Counted from the first letter of the stretch, positions 45,761 through 56,720 are shown. The stretch: DNA of 64,000 bases from Allium sativum (GCA_030737875.1 CM060925.1:485375514-485439513); one strand, 5' to 3'. Numbers and translations are program-made. The notes: generated by a model from the sequence alone, not told the origin.

Positions 45761-47587
45761 TTGCCTAGAGTGATGCCCGAGGATATAGATCCCAGAGAGG
45801 ATCAAGAACCCGGGGGCAGAACGGCAACTCCCAACGAAGCAACTGTGGATGTGCCAATCGATGACAGTGATCCGGAGAAGGTCCTTAAGATTGAATCCCA
45901 GTTAAGTCCGACTTTTGCCGAAGAATTGACGACTTTCTTAAAGAACAACTTGGATGTATTCGCTTGGACCCATGCGGACATGTGCGGGATATCCCCATCA
46001 ATCATGAGCCATTCTTTGAGCATTAACCCCAAACATCCTCCAGTGAAGCAAAAAAGGCGAGTGCTGGGCCCAGAGAGGTCCGCTGCCTTGAAAGAAGAGG
46101 TTGGGAAACTAAAGAGCAATGGATTTATCAGAGATTCAACTTACCCAGATTGGATTTCGAACCCAGTCCTGGTAAAGAAGGCCAATGGGAAGTGGCGAAC
46201 GTGTATCGACTTCTCGGATTTAAATAAAGCTTGTCCCAAAGATAGTTTTCCATTACCTCGAATTGACCAGTTGGTAGATTCGACGGCAGGTCACGAGCTT
46301 CTTTCATTCATGGATGCTTATTCAGGATACAATCAAATTCCGATGCATGTTCCGGACCAAGAGCATACTAGCTTTATCACTGATCTGGGATTATATTGTT
46401 ACGTAGTGATGCCCTTTGGCTTGAAGAATGCAGGCGCTACGTACCAACGTTTGGTCAACAGAATGTTTTATAACCAAATCGGGAAAACGATGGAAGTATA
46501 CGTCGACGATATGTTGGTTAAATCCAAGCAATCCTTTCAACACACTACTGACTTGGCAGAGATGTTCGGCATTCTTCGAAAGTATGGGATGAAACTCAAT
46601 CCCACCAAATGTTCATTCGGTGTTGCTTCTGGAAAATTCTTAGGATTCATTGTCAGTTCGCGCGGTATCGAGATTAATCCGGACCAGATCACGGCAATCA
46701 GGAACATTCAGGAACCTAGGCAAATTAAGGACGTGCAAAGCCTTGCTGGAAAAGTGGCCGCACTAAACAGATTTATCTCCAGGGCTACGGATAAGTGCAT
46801 CCCATTCTTCGAATTGATAAAGCGGGGAAAACGCCACTTTACATGGACACCTGACTGCGTGGAAGCGTTTCAGAACTTGCTCAGACACTTGGAGAAACCT
46901 CCAATTCTATCTAAACCAATAGACCACGAGGATTTATTCGTGTATTTGGCAGTATCATCTCATGCAGTCAGCTCAGCATTGGTAAGGGAAGAGGAGAAGG
47001 TCCAAAGACCTGTGTATTACGTGAGTAAAAAATTAACAGCGGCAGAGCGTAATTATCCACGGATGGAAAAACTGGCGTATAGTTTACTGATTGCCTCCAG
47101 AAAACTTCGGCACTACTTTCAAGCACATCCTATTATCATATATACTGATCACCCACTCAAGCAAGTTCTACAGAGACCAGAGGCGTCTGGAAGGTTACTC
47201 AAATGGAATATTGAGTTAAGTCAATTTGACTTGAACTTTCAGCCCAGACGATCAATTCGGGGGCAAGCGATAGCTGACTTCATAGCAGAATTCACTGTTC
47301 CTGAAGAAGACATAGCAAACGAAGAAGTGGAACCCTCAAAATTACTTTTCGACCTTGATGTCTGGAGATTATATACTGATGGTGCTAAAAATAACGAAAG
47401 ATCAGGCGCTGGAATAGTACTTGAAACCCCCGAGAAACGATTGATAACTTATGCCATCCGAATGGAGTTTCAGGCCACTAACAACGATTCTGAATATGAA
47501 GCTCTAATAGCCGGATTAAAGATTGCAAAGGTGCTAGAAGTCACAAAACTGAACATCTTCTGCGATTCCAAGTTAGTTGTGAACTAA
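45761..47587 (+). CDS. pol: Element H RT, first RNase H and start of second RNase H
   Basis: 608 codons. RT spans about residues 60-300, with KANGKWRTCIDFSDLNKACP, MPFGLKNAGATYQRLV and the catalytic YVDDMLVKSK. The Ty3-type RNase H follows (about 370-510): VYLAVSSHAVSSALV has lost catalytic acidic residues, and IYTDHPLKQVLQ remains. A second, archaeal-type RNase H starts at about 530 with RLYTDGAKNNERSGAG (catalytic D) and DSEYEALIAGL (catalytic E), ending at FCDSKLVVN (third D). A TAA at 47585-47587 stops the frame where relatives usually read Q. A degenerate first and intact second RNase H is the known Tat arrangement. Confidence 0.92.
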   Translation: MPRVMPEDIDPREDQEPGGRTATPNEATVDVPIDDSDPEKVLKIESQLSPTFAEELTTFLKNNLDVFAWTHADMCGISPSIMSHSLSINPKHPPVKQKRRVLGPERSAALKEEVGKLKSNGFIRDSTYPDWISNPVLVKKANGKWRTCIDFSDLNKACPKDSFPLPRIDQLVDSTAGHELLSFMDAYSGYNQIPMHVPDQEHTSFITDLGLYCYVVMPFGLKNAGATYQRLVNRMFYNQIGKTMEVYVDDMLVKSKQSFQHTTDLAEMFGILRKYGMKLNPTKCSFGVASGKFLGFIVSSRGIEINPDQITAIRNIQEPRQIKDVQSLAGKVAALNRFISRATDKCIPFFELIKRGKRHFTWTPDCVEAFQNLLRHLEKPPILSKPIDHEDLFVYLAVSSHAVSSALVREEEKVQRPVYYVSKKLTAAERNYPRMEKLAYSLLIASRKLRHYFQAHPIIIYTDHPLKQVLQRPEASGRLLKWNIELSQFDLNFQPRRSIRGQAIADFIAEFTVPEEDIANEEVEPSKLLFDLDVWRLYTDGAKNNERSGAGIVLETPEKRLITYAIRMEFQATNNDSEYEALIAGLKIAKVLEVTKLNIFCDSKLVVN

Positions 47588-49069
47588 GTTACTGGGAGAT
47601 TCCAAGCTAAAAGTGCAAGATTGATTCTATACTTAAAGAAAGTGAGAGAACTGCTGAATGAATTTGATCACTACAGCATATCTCATATTCCGCGGTCAGA
47701 AAATCAGCAGGCAGACAAGTTGGCAAAGATGGCTAGTTCTAACGATCCTGAAGTGATAGGGCTAGCCCCCGTTGAAGTACTTCGGTCTCCCAGCATTGAT
47801 CAGATGGAAATCGACCTAGTACTAGAGACGGAACCAGAAAAGGAGTCGTGGATGACCCCTATAAAGAATTTCCTAATGGATGGAGCGCTTCCGACCAGGA
47901 AAAGCGAGAGGCGAAAAGTGATTCGTAAAGCCGCCCGATACGTACTGCAAGGCGGAGTCCTTTATAGACAAGGGTATTCAATGCCCCTCCTTCGGTGTAT
48001 AGCCCACGATGACGTCAAACGTGTGCTGCAAGAAGTCCACGAAGGCGAATGTAGCGACCATACCGGGGGGCAAACTTTGGCAAAAAAGATATTACGGCAT
48101 GGTTACTTCTGGCCTACCATAAACAAGGATGCAGTAAGATATGCACGACGATGTGATGCATGCCAGAGATTTTCAAAGATACCCAGAGCGCCTCTGAGCC
48201 AGTTAAAAACAATGATGAGCCCGTGGCCGTTTGCTATGTGGGGAATTGATATCATTGGAAGTCTCCCCATAGCAAGGGGTGGAGCCAAGTTCGCCATTGT
48301 GGCTGTAGATTATTTCACTAAGTGGGTCGAGGCAGAACCACTAACTACAATCACAACTAAACGGGTGATCAACTTCATCGTGAGAAACATCATCTGTCGA
48401 TTCGGGATTCCAAAAATTGTGATAACAGACAACGAAACTCAATTTGATAGTGCTGAATTCAGAAACTTCTGCCAAAAATACCACATCGAGAATCGATACA
48501 CATCTGTGGCACACCCACAATCGAACGGGCAAGTTGAAGCTGTAAATAAAGTAATTAAGTCTATTCTGAAAAGAAGAATGAAGCGGGCTAGAGCCATGTG
48601 GGCTGACGAATTGCCCTTGGCACTATGGGCCTACGGGACGACATATAAATCAGCAACAGGACATACCCCGTTCTCCCTTGCTTTTGGAACAGAAGCAGTC
48701 ATCCCGATTGAGATAAAGGTACCTTCTCATCGGGTGACCTATTATGATCCGATGTCCAATAATGAGTTGCTCCTTGAGTCCCTGGATATGATCGAAGAGA
48801 AGAGGGATGAAGCCGACCTGCGTGCTCTGAGATGCAAACAACAGGTCGCCCGATACTACAACAAAAAGGTCCGAGCCCGAACCTTGGAACCCGGAGACTT
48901 GGTTCTGAAACGTGTCTTTCCACCCCCAACTCATATGGGAGCGAAGTGGGAAGGACCGTATTCTATTCTCAGCAAGCTTGATAACGGAACCTTCAAGCTG
49001 GCAACCGTAGATGGAAAGGAGATCCCCAGAGTGTGGAATGCCCAACATCTACGGCCATATCTAACATGA
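47588..49069 (+). CDS. pol: Element H second RNase H end and integrase
   Basis: Same frame as the preceding segment, separated only by the TAA; the open stretch has an internal ATG at 47621. It first completes the RNase H (HIPRSENQQADKLAK with the last catalytic D). Integrase then has the HHCC zinc domain (HEGECSDHTGG ... CDACQRF) and the DDE core: WGIDIIGSLP (D), IVITDNETQFDS (D) and HPQSNGQVEAVNKVI (E). The C-terminal part has EPGDLVLKRVFPP and KWEGPYSI. All catalytic residues are present, so integrase itself may be sound. There is no chromodomain, as expected for Tat. It inserts element cDNA into the genome. Confidence 0.92.
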   Translation, partial: VTGRFQAKSARLILYLKKVRELLNEFDHYSISHIPRSENQQADKLAKMASSNDPEVIGLAPVEVLRSPSIDQMEIDLVLETEPEKESWMTPIKNFLMDGALPTRKSERRKVIRKAARYVLQGGVLYRQGYSMPLLRCIAHDDVKRVLQEVHEGECSDHTGGQTLAKKILRHGYFWPTINKDAVRYARRCDACQRFSKIPRAPLSQLKTMMSPWPFAMWGIDIIGSLPIARGGAKFAIVAVDYFTKWVEAEPLTTITTKRVINFIVRNIICRFGIPKIVITDNETQFDSAEFRNFCQKYHIENRYTSVAHPQSNGQVEAVNKVIKSILKRRMKRARAMWADELPLALWAYGTTYKSATGHTPFSLAFGTEAVIPIEIKVPSHRVTYYDPMSNNELLLESLDMIEEKRDEADLRALRCKQQVARYYNKKVRARTLEPGDLVLKRVFPPPTHMGAKWEGPYSILSKLDNGTFKLATVDGKEIPRVWNAQHLRPYLT

Positions 49070-49169
49070 GAAGTTTCAAATTTATTCTTTTGTTTTGTTA
49101 AAAAAAAAAAAACTATGTACAGGGCATGACTTGCCTAGAACAGTCTGATTTCTTAAAGCAAGAGATTAT

Positions 49170-49216
49170 AAAGTGGACGTAGGTCATGATTCGACCGAAC
49201 CACTATAAAAATACTG
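49170..49216 (+). repeat. Internal copy of LTR hairpin/TATAAA motif
   Basis: AAGTGGACGTAGG ... CGAACCACTATAAA matches, with changes, the motif at about 42728-42767 in the H LTR, and the counterparts in C and M. It lies outside the LTR, ~100 bases after integrase. Confidence 0.7.
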
Positions 49217-49445
49217 TGTGTCATTTACTTTTACTGCGTCTTTATTTATTTGCCTATGAAAATCAGTGTGAATATTGCAGGTACCCGAAGTCCGGTGCCG
49301 ACAGTTCCTATCATAAACTAACCAGAGGAACCCAAAGCCTTGGTAAATGCTCTAGTTCCTTGTCCGACTGGTTTTAATCCTCGGAGCTTGGATTAAAATG
49401 TAAGCTTGAGACGAGTTTGAGGAGCATGCATGATCGCAGACGGCC

Positions 49446-49890
49446 GAGCTCGAACTCTAACTCTCCAGAGAGAGAGAGAGTATAAAAGCGTCTCCGATTG
49501 AGCGCTGAGAAAGAGCTCCTTTCCCGCTGAAGGATCGGGGAGCGAATGAATCGCTGAGCTCGGACTCTAACTCTCCAGAGAGAGAGAGAGAGTATCAAAG
49601 CGTCTCCGATTGAGCGCTGAGAAAGAGCTCCTTTCCCGCTGAAGGATCGGGGAGCGAATGAATCGCTGAGCTCGAACTCTAACTCTCCAGAGAGAGAGAG
49701 AGTATCAAAGCGTCTCCGATTGAGCGCTGAGAAAGAGCTCCTTTCCCGCTGAAGGATCGGGGAGCGAATGAATCGCTGAGCTCAAACTCTAACTCTCCAG
49801 AGAGAGAGAGAGTATAAAGGCGTCTCCGATTGAGCGCTGAGAAATAGCTCCTTCCCCGCTGAAGGATCGGGGAACGAACGAATCGCCAAG
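49446..49890. repeat. 110-bp tandem array with TATA-like boxes
   Basis: Four copies (starts near 49448, 49558, 49670, 49780; one copy is 112). Each has a GAGAGAGAGAG run followed by TATAAAAG, TATCAAAG, TATCAAAG or TATAAAGG, and a GATTGAGCGCTGAG core. Outer copies keep a TATA form, inner ones do not. Confidence 0.93.
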
Positions 49891-50633
49891 CATAAAACTC
49901 TAACAATTGATTAGGGGGCATCGTGCACTCCTATGCGGACACTAAACTTTGATATAGCAAGTGTAACATAGCACGAACATTCTTCTTCCTGTTGATTGAC
50001 TGACTTATAATTATTAATAGTTGGCTAACGACTAAACGTGGAAAGTTTCTATGAATACAGGTACACAATGATGTAAGAAGAAACAAATCCTTGTTTATGT
50101 ACTGCAAACCAGAAAAGTGAAAACAAGTTAGAAACAAAAGTGAGGACCAGTCTCACAATTACACTTCCTGGCCAGTGGGAAACTTAAAAGACAAAATATC
50201 AATAAACATCCTATTTATGCTTTGATATCTTCTCTCGCTTCTGCCTCTCCAGCCTCTCCTTGTCGGTTTCAGATAGATCCCCCTTCTTCCTTTTTCATTT
50301 GTCCACGAGGGGAGCATCTGACTCTTCTGAGGTCTCCTCTCCCCCATCTTTTCCCTTGCTTCTGCCGGAGAGGGAAGCCGGGAAGTCATCAGGGTTTGCA
50401 AAGTGAAGTTGCCGGCTGATGACCGAATCGAAGGAGGATGCGCCCCGTATCGCACAGGACCCTGGGAACTCAGCACGAGACGAGCAGATGACCGAATCGG
50501 ACCGTGTCGTCCTATGGCGATCCGATTCATGCATGTGTCAATTTGAACCAGTGCGACTGTTAACTTACACCCTTTCAGGAGAGAGTCAATAAGCATCTTC
50601 GAAGCATGTTTCATCATCAATAAAACATACTTC

Positions 50634-50645
50634 GAGGGGGCAAAA
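50634..50645 (+). other. Polypurine tract of element H
   Basis: GAGGGGGCAAAA directly before the 3' LTR; primes plus-strand DNA. Confidence 0.88.
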
Positions 50646-51354
50646 TGTTGGCTCGCTTTTTGACCAAGCCATCCAGGATCATTCATAAAAGGAAATCAGG
50701 AAACCAAGTCCCCCAAGAAAGTGGAAGAATGGATCGCACGCCATCGTCTCGCCCAAGAATGGATCGCACGCCATCGACTCGCCCAAGAATGGATCGCATG
50801 CCATCGACTCGCCCAAGAATGGATCGCGCTTTATCGACTCGCCCAGGAACGGATCGTTCCCATCTCGTCGACGAGCGTCACCTCCAGGCGATCCGATCCC
50901 TTGTAACGAACCGAATCCCCTGACCCGTTCAACCACGAGCTGGTCTTCAGCGATCCGAATCGCACGGATCTGACGACACCTGTTCACAACGGCTAGTTTG
51001 ACTGTTTCTTCAATGGTGGCGATGCGATCCGAAAATCTCGGGATTCGTGCCATGTGTCCGCGATCCGTCCGCCAAAATCAGCTATAAATAGCCCAGAGCT
51101 TGGCATTTTTCGAGAGCTTTTTGGCAATAGTGAATACTGAGTCCGCCATTGTTGTCAAACCATTGAAATATTGAGAGAAATAACTGTTGTACTAGCTTTT
51201 AAAAGCATAATCAATAAGAGACAAAGTGGACGTAGGCTCGTTAACGCCGAACCACTATAAATTCTGAGTGTTATTTTCTTTTTCCTTGTTCTTCACTTAG
51301 AATTCTCTACAGTTCATAACAATTTGGGTGTTAGGTCCAAATTTCGATCTAACA
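50646..51354 (+). repeat. 3' LTR of element H
   Basis: 709 bp, five differences from the 5' LTR. TATA box 51082-51091, 30-bp repeats 50725-50859. Followed by ATTGT. Confidence 0.95.
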
Positions 51355-51359
51355 ATTGT
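51355..51359. other. Right target-site duplication of element H
   Basis: ATTGT, matching 42144-42148. Confidence 0.95.
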
Positions 51360-51598
51360 AAAAAGATTTAAAGTAAAATTTTACATTTTCATGTATTAGA
51401 AAAAAAAAGGTTACATTTTTAATGTAAATTAGAAAAAAAAATTCATTTCCATGCAATTAGATTGATAGTATGAAGCTTGCATTTTAATGAATTGGATTTT
51501 AATTAAAAAGAATAAGGATATGAAATTTATATTTTAATGAATTATTTTTTCATTAAAAAGATTAAAGATATGAAAATTACATTTTCATGTAAATAGAC
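51355..51598 (+). repeat. Segment G, continuation right of element H
   Basis: The AT-rich units of 41690-42148 resume directly after the duplication. They end where a new LTR-like start (L) appears at 51599. Confidence 0.55.
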
Positions 51599-53400
51599 TG
51601 TAATGACCCGCATTTTCAGAGGTATTATAATTAATTTATTTAATTATATAAATGGTGATACAGTGAACTAAATGGTCGTTGAATTAAATATTGGTGAATA
51701 TTTAATTAAAATAATAATTTAAATAATATATTTAATTTTGAGATAATCAGAATTGGCTGAAATGGCGATATGGTATGAATTGGGAAATTCGAAATATATA
51801 ATTCAGTTTGGAATTGAATTATAAATAACGAAAATATTATTTGTACGAAGTTTGAATGTATAATTATATTATAATTAAAATCGAGCTCGAAATGGCGCTG
51901 CAGTTCGTAAATTGGCAATTCGAACTTCAACTGAATATACAGAAGCCGTTTTAAATCGAATTTCTGTAAAACAAGAAACGTTAGGAGTTGGTGGAGTATA
52001 TCTTTCTAGTGGAAGAGAAAAATTGGGATTTCGTCGTGTAGATTTTGATTTATGTCCAAATCAAATTTTAGAAAAGTCGCTGTGGAATTCCTTTGTAATT
52101 TATAAAGGAATTATTTATATTTTTAAAAGGAATTTTATTTTTAAATCGAACACCGATTTAATCAGGATTTGAAATATCAAGTTACAAATCCCAGTAGAGC
52201 TGTATGGTATTCCACTGTGAGTATATACGATAATATAAATTTATTTGTATTTAATTTAATTATATTTAAATATATTTATATATTTAAATGGGTCATTCAG
52301 AGCTTTAAAAATAGCCTGTTTTGCAAACGAAGTTGGAATTCGACGAAACTAATTTTGTTGGATCCGCAATGTCAAATAGTTGTTAGATTTCCGGTTTCGT
52401 GATTTTTAGGGTCACTGTGTGGCCGTACGGATTTTTAGAGTGAGAAACAGTCAGTATTTTTACGGTTAAAAATACGCTGTATGAGCAAAAAGAGTCGGAA
52501 TTCGACGAAACCAGTTTCGTTAGGACCGTAATGTCAAACTCTAGCTGCGTGACAATTTCAATGATTTTTGGGTGTCGTGTGTGATCACACGAATTTTTAA
52601 AAGATGAATAAATGAGATATTTGCTAATTAAAAATATAAAATATTAATAAAAAAATATCTTAAGCTATATGAGGTCAAAGCATGGCCACGCAGTACCTAT
52701 ACTCAAACACACAAGGTATGTTAAAAAGCGAGAACAAAAAATTTTATTCACCAGAAGAGAAATACAGAGAAACAAGCAAAAGAAAAAATCCAAACAATGC
52801 AAATATAAATCTATAAATTAAAATCCCTATATGGCTGGATTCACCACAAGCTACACTTCAGTTCTGTATAAGTATCATACACTTCGATTCCTATTTTCAC
52901 ATGCTGGAAGTAAACGCAGCAAACTAGGGTTCGATAAAGCTTGAAGTTGAAGCAGAAATTGGTGGATTAATGTTCATTTCTGGATCCCCGATGACGAGCA
53001 ACACCTGCGCGCGTTCCCTGGTGAAGTGCGGTGGCAGTCTGGCCACGACGAGGCTGAGGACGGATCTAAAGAAATGGGTTCGAACTGTACAACTATGGTA
53101 TGAGGAGGAAAAGAGGGTTAAGAGGTGGAGTGTGGTGAGTCCTATGTTGAAAACGATGTGATCTAGGACGAGATAATGGTGTTTGAAGAATTGGCCATGG
53201 TTTTGGTTTTAGGAGGAGCAGTACGTGATTTCTTGGATTAGGGAAGAGGCTGTAGGTAGGTTGGGATTCTTAAGAAGTGTGGATGGGCCGATCATTTGGG
53301 TAAAGCCCAATTTTGAATTTTTTTAAAGTTTAATTAAAAATATTTGTGTACTAAACTCATAAAATTCATAACTTGATCATACGACATCAGATTGACAAAC
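51599..53400 (+). repeat. LTR-like segment L, interrupted by element I
   Basis: It starts TGTAATGACCCGCATTTTCAG. It contains GGAATTCGACGAAAC phrases twice (about 52335-52350 and 52496-52510), as in J and G. The part at 52920-53290 has a weak 63-codon frame without family match. Element I is inserted at 53401, so the remainder would lie beyond the window. Confidence 0.45.
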
Positions 53401-53662
53401 TGTAACACCCCGTGTATTCTATAACAGTGAAATTCACAAATTAAAGTATAACTAATTTCAAATTAAAGAATTAAGGAAAACGGGATACGCCATTGCGTTC
53501 GTCTCGGAATTCTTCTTGAGATAGAGCTCGAGTTTGCGTAAAACGGACTCCGTATGAAGAAGATATGGCCTCCGGAAGTTTCAGAATTCAGTTTAAAATT
53601 CATACGAACCAAAACAGCTCAGAAAAACCAATTCAAAATTCAAAATCGGGCCGTATTGGCCA

Positions 53663-53768
53663 GGGCGGGAAAATTCCCGCCCAAGGCACCTAGGTCGACT
53701 GGGTAGTCGACCTGGGTCACCCGTGTCGACTGCCAAGTCAACAGGGTGTCGACTGGCGTGTCGACCTG
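53663..53768. repeat. GGGCGGG hairpin and GTCGAC cluster in I LTR
   Basis: GGGCGGGAAAATTCCCGCCC is a perfect palindrome (53663-53682). It is followed by AGGTCGACT, AGTCGACCT, TGTCGACTG and similar words. The 3' LTR copy (about 62090-62160) lacks roughly 30 bases of the cluster. Confidence 0.75.
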
Positions 53769-53942
53769 GCCCCTGAGCCAGGTCGAACCCAGCCCCCCTG
53801 GCTGGCCTGGTCTGTGTTTGGTGGATTTTCTGAGCCTTGCCTTGTCACTTGGGCTAGGTGTCAGCTCTTGGTTGGTCTCTCCTTCAAACGAACGACTATT
53901 ATTACACCAAGCTCCATCGACGGTCCTAATCAACTCACAAAC

Positions 53943-53952
53943 TCTATAAAAA
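53943..53952 (+). promoter_or_regulatory. TATA box of I 5' LTR
   Basis: TCTATAAAAA about 540 bases into the LTR; the 3' LTR copy is near 62333-62343. Confidence 0.6.
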
Positions 53953-55375
53953 GCACCTAAGACTAACCCTAATTCACACAAACAAAAATGGAGATGAGAC
54001 CGTCATGCTGCTGAGGAAAGATTAGGAATAACCGTCAGAAATTGAGAGACAATTAGGAGATAGTTCGAAAGCTTAAAGCAACGTCAATTAAATCAAAACA
54101 ACGCCTACAACAAAGGATAGCCTATCCAAATTCAGAATTCAGATTCCTGAATTGAAGATTCGTCATACGTTGTAAGTAGAGTGCTATTCCGATGTGAATA
54201 AATAATTGTGTTTTGATTTGTGTAAAGTGAGAAATGGAATTGTGGCGATAATAATCTATATTTGTATGTTGCTTTGATTCTTAACGATTTGGAAATGTTG
54301 TGGTATACGATTGGATATTCACAAGCATATGATTCATGTTGAAAAACTACATGTTTGTGGTAGTTTATTACAACACCTATTTGATAATTGCAAGTATATA
54401 ATTCATGTTGAAAGTAACAACTATATGTTGTGGTAATTTATTTGAGATTCATGCAAGTATATTATGCCAACATGATGTATAATTTTATGGTCATCTTTAG
54501 TGTAATTGGATCCATTTGAGTATTATGATTCATACGAAGTTATGTCAGAATTGGCATCATGGTTTAAGTATAAAAACCATGCTTTTATATTAGTGACAAA
54601 AGCAAACATCTTTGTGAACTTGTATTAATTCTATGAACATGACTAAACTATGTTTGTCGTTATGCCAAATTGAAAAACATGTTTTAGGTCTATGTTGTTA
54701 TCAAAATCATATGATATATGTGACACATAAGTTACATTAGAATTACATTTCACTTGCAAGTTTACATAGATAGATTAAGAACCATGATTCAAGTATAGGT
54801 ATGTTTATGCCATGATTCTATGAATAAATTGACAACCATGATTCGTGTTTAGGTATATTTATGCCATGATTATATAGATCAAAAACCATGATTTCAAGTT
54901 TAGGTATGTTTATGCCATAATTCTATGAATAGAATAAAAACCATGATTCATGTTTGGGTATGTTTATGCCATAATTATATGCTATTACAATGCAAGTTCA
55001 CAAGTGCCTAATTTATGTTAATTAGTTCGCTATGTTGCAAGTTCATGCGTTCACACTCCCCTTTTTATGTTGCTTAGAATATATAAACACCATGTTATAA
55101 GCCTTCACTTTTTCATGTGGCTAAGTTGGGTTTAATGTTAAACCCAACATACGTTATATTGTAGCAAACGTATAAAACGGGGGTAATGGCGATTGGGTTA
55201 AAATATAAAACATATGTGTTGGCATGTTTGACACATGCCAACGACTTTGAAAAACAATTAAGTGGTGTAAATTAATTTCACCCAATAAAGATGAATTTGA
55301 ATAATGGGCCGCAAATATTTACATATAAAAAGAAAAGAGACAAAATATGTAAATGTAGAAAATACGATGTGTTTA

Positions 55376-55575
55376 ACCCGAGGTTGGATTGAGTTGTGAT
55401 GTAAACCTGCCCGGAACCGCCCGGCTGTCCAGTAGTCACAACAATACCTATCCAATGTGGGTGGTTAAACACAGAGCCCAATAAGGACCCGAGGTTAGAC
55501 TGAGTTGTGGCGTAAGACTGCCCGGACCCAACCGGCAACAGGCAGCCACAACAATACCTGTCTAATGTGAGAGGT
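55376..55575 (+). repeat. Tandem pair of structured modules in I 5' LTR
   Basis: Copy 1 pairs TTGGAT 55384-55389 with ATCCAA 55450-55455, and GTTGTGA 55393-55399 with TCACAAC 55436-55442. Copy 2 pairs TTAGAC 55495-55500 with GTCTAA 55560-55565, and GTTGTGG 55504-55510 with CCACAAC 55546-55552. Same sense orientation as in A and B relative to transcription. Confidence 0.85.
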
Positions 55576-56705
55576 CAAGGCTTTAATAAGACAATTAAGG
55601 CTGAGTCAGGATTGATAAGATTAAGTAAATTAAATTAATACTTAATCAAAATGGAACATGCTAAAACTATACAGACTGATTGGGGGTTAGGTTTATAAAA
55701 CACTTAACCAACTTAGCATGTTGGCTAGAAATAGAAAACCTAGTAGCGGGGGACCCTTTTCAGCAGTAACCCTACAAGGTGTATCAGGATACCCTGAACT
55801 AGGCAGGGTGGGGCACGATTACTGGGCTGACTGTAAGAGGTCAAATCGATGGCGGTTGTGCAGCAGTGTAGGTTCTAACGGGGTTCGGGCGTGCACACAC
55901 TCCGGCGTAGAAAAATAAGGCACTGGGCACCAGTAGCATACCCGTGCATCCTAGGATTGTGTCGGGCCGCCACCATGGGACTTGATACACCCCATGGTGG
56001 GACCAGCATAGGTAACTACAACAACGGGGGCCGTAAGACACATGTAACTACGCGAGTAGGAGTCGATCATCGGAAATGGATCACTTCACCCTGATTATGA
56101 GGTGCCTATTGGGAACTAGTTTATATGGGTACAGAGATTAATATGGGGTACGATAGTATATTCGACTCTAGACAACTTAACTTAGTTATAGGGTGCTTTC
56201 CCATTTCCAGTTTATACTTATCATACCCAGTTCTTTATTCATAGACTGAATAGTCCTAGAATTACTCAGGCTTTATATCTGGCTCTACTTTTCTTTCGTT
56301 CCCCCCCCCCCAGGTCCATAAGGAGGGAATACCGCAGCTTGACCAGCTTTCACATCTTGCTTGAAGAGAAAGAATGTATTGCTTGGATCTTTTTCGTTTT
56401 GGACTATGGCTTTGGACAGAAACTATGGGACTTATGTAGTTTATTTATGTTTTCTTTATGCTTCTTTAAATAATGTAATCAAGACAGTTATGAAGATGTT
56501 ATGTTTTTGGAAGTATTGTAAGACAAATTATGACATGGTTTGTGTAACACGTATTTTGTTGAAATAAAAGTTGTTGTTGTTTTCCGCTGTTCAAAAATAT
56601 GTGTTCTTATATCTGTCTTGTATATCTGTGACTTATACTTATAAACCTCCACCAAAATTAGGGCATTCCCTTTGAGAGTGACCCTAACGGAGGTGGGGTG
56701 TTTCA

Positions 56706-56720
56706 CTTAGTATTAGAGCA
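56706..56720 (+). other. Primer binding site of element I
   Basis: CTTAGTATTAGAGCA follows the 5' LTR. The core TAGTATTAGAGCA differs at two bases from the iMet-complementary TGGTATCAGAGCA. Confidence 0.8.

Larger units (their letters stand above)
49070..50633 (+). other. 3' non-coding region of element H
   Basis: About 1.56 kb between integrase and purine tract. It contains an LTR-like motif (49170-49216) and the 110-bp array (49446-49890). Minus-strand frames over the array (49374-49598, 49679-49921) and at 50159-50686 show no recognisable domain. Some Tat elements carry an extra antisense gene here; I cannot support one. Confidence 0.6.
42149..51354 (+). mobile_element. Element H: near-complete Tat-type Ty3/gypsy retrotransposon
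   Basis: 9206 bp, with 709-bp LTRs that differ at only five sites by eye, and an ATTGT duplication. Order: LTR, leader, gag, protease, RT, two RNase H domains, integrase, a long 3' region with a 110-bp tandem array, purine tract, LTR. The element is recent but already has frameshifts around protease and a stop in the second RNase H, so it is probably inactive. Its gag is the closest relative in the window to that of C, and M is a related LTR. Confidence 0.95.
53401..56705 (+). repeat. 5' LTR of element I
   Basis: 3305 bp, TGTAACACCCCGTG to GGGGTGTTTCA. Contains a GGGCGGG hairpin 53663-53682, a GTCGAC cluster 53690-53768, TATA box 53943-53952, the module pair 55376-55575 and a run of C at 56301-56311. 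Its final 60 bases resemble the complement of the A and B LTR ends (GGGCATTCCCTTTGAGAGTGACC). Confidence 0.92.

Noticed and set aside
49374..49921. Minus-strand frames over the 110-bp array
   Set aside because: Repeat-driven: the same peptide recurs with the array period.
50159..50686. 175-codon minus frame as the extra antisense gene of some Tat elements
   Set aside because: No recognisable domain; it runs into the LTR and no homologous frame is seen in C.
52970..53161. 63-codon frame as a host exon
   Set aside because: Short, within LTR-like segment L, no family similarity, no splice context.
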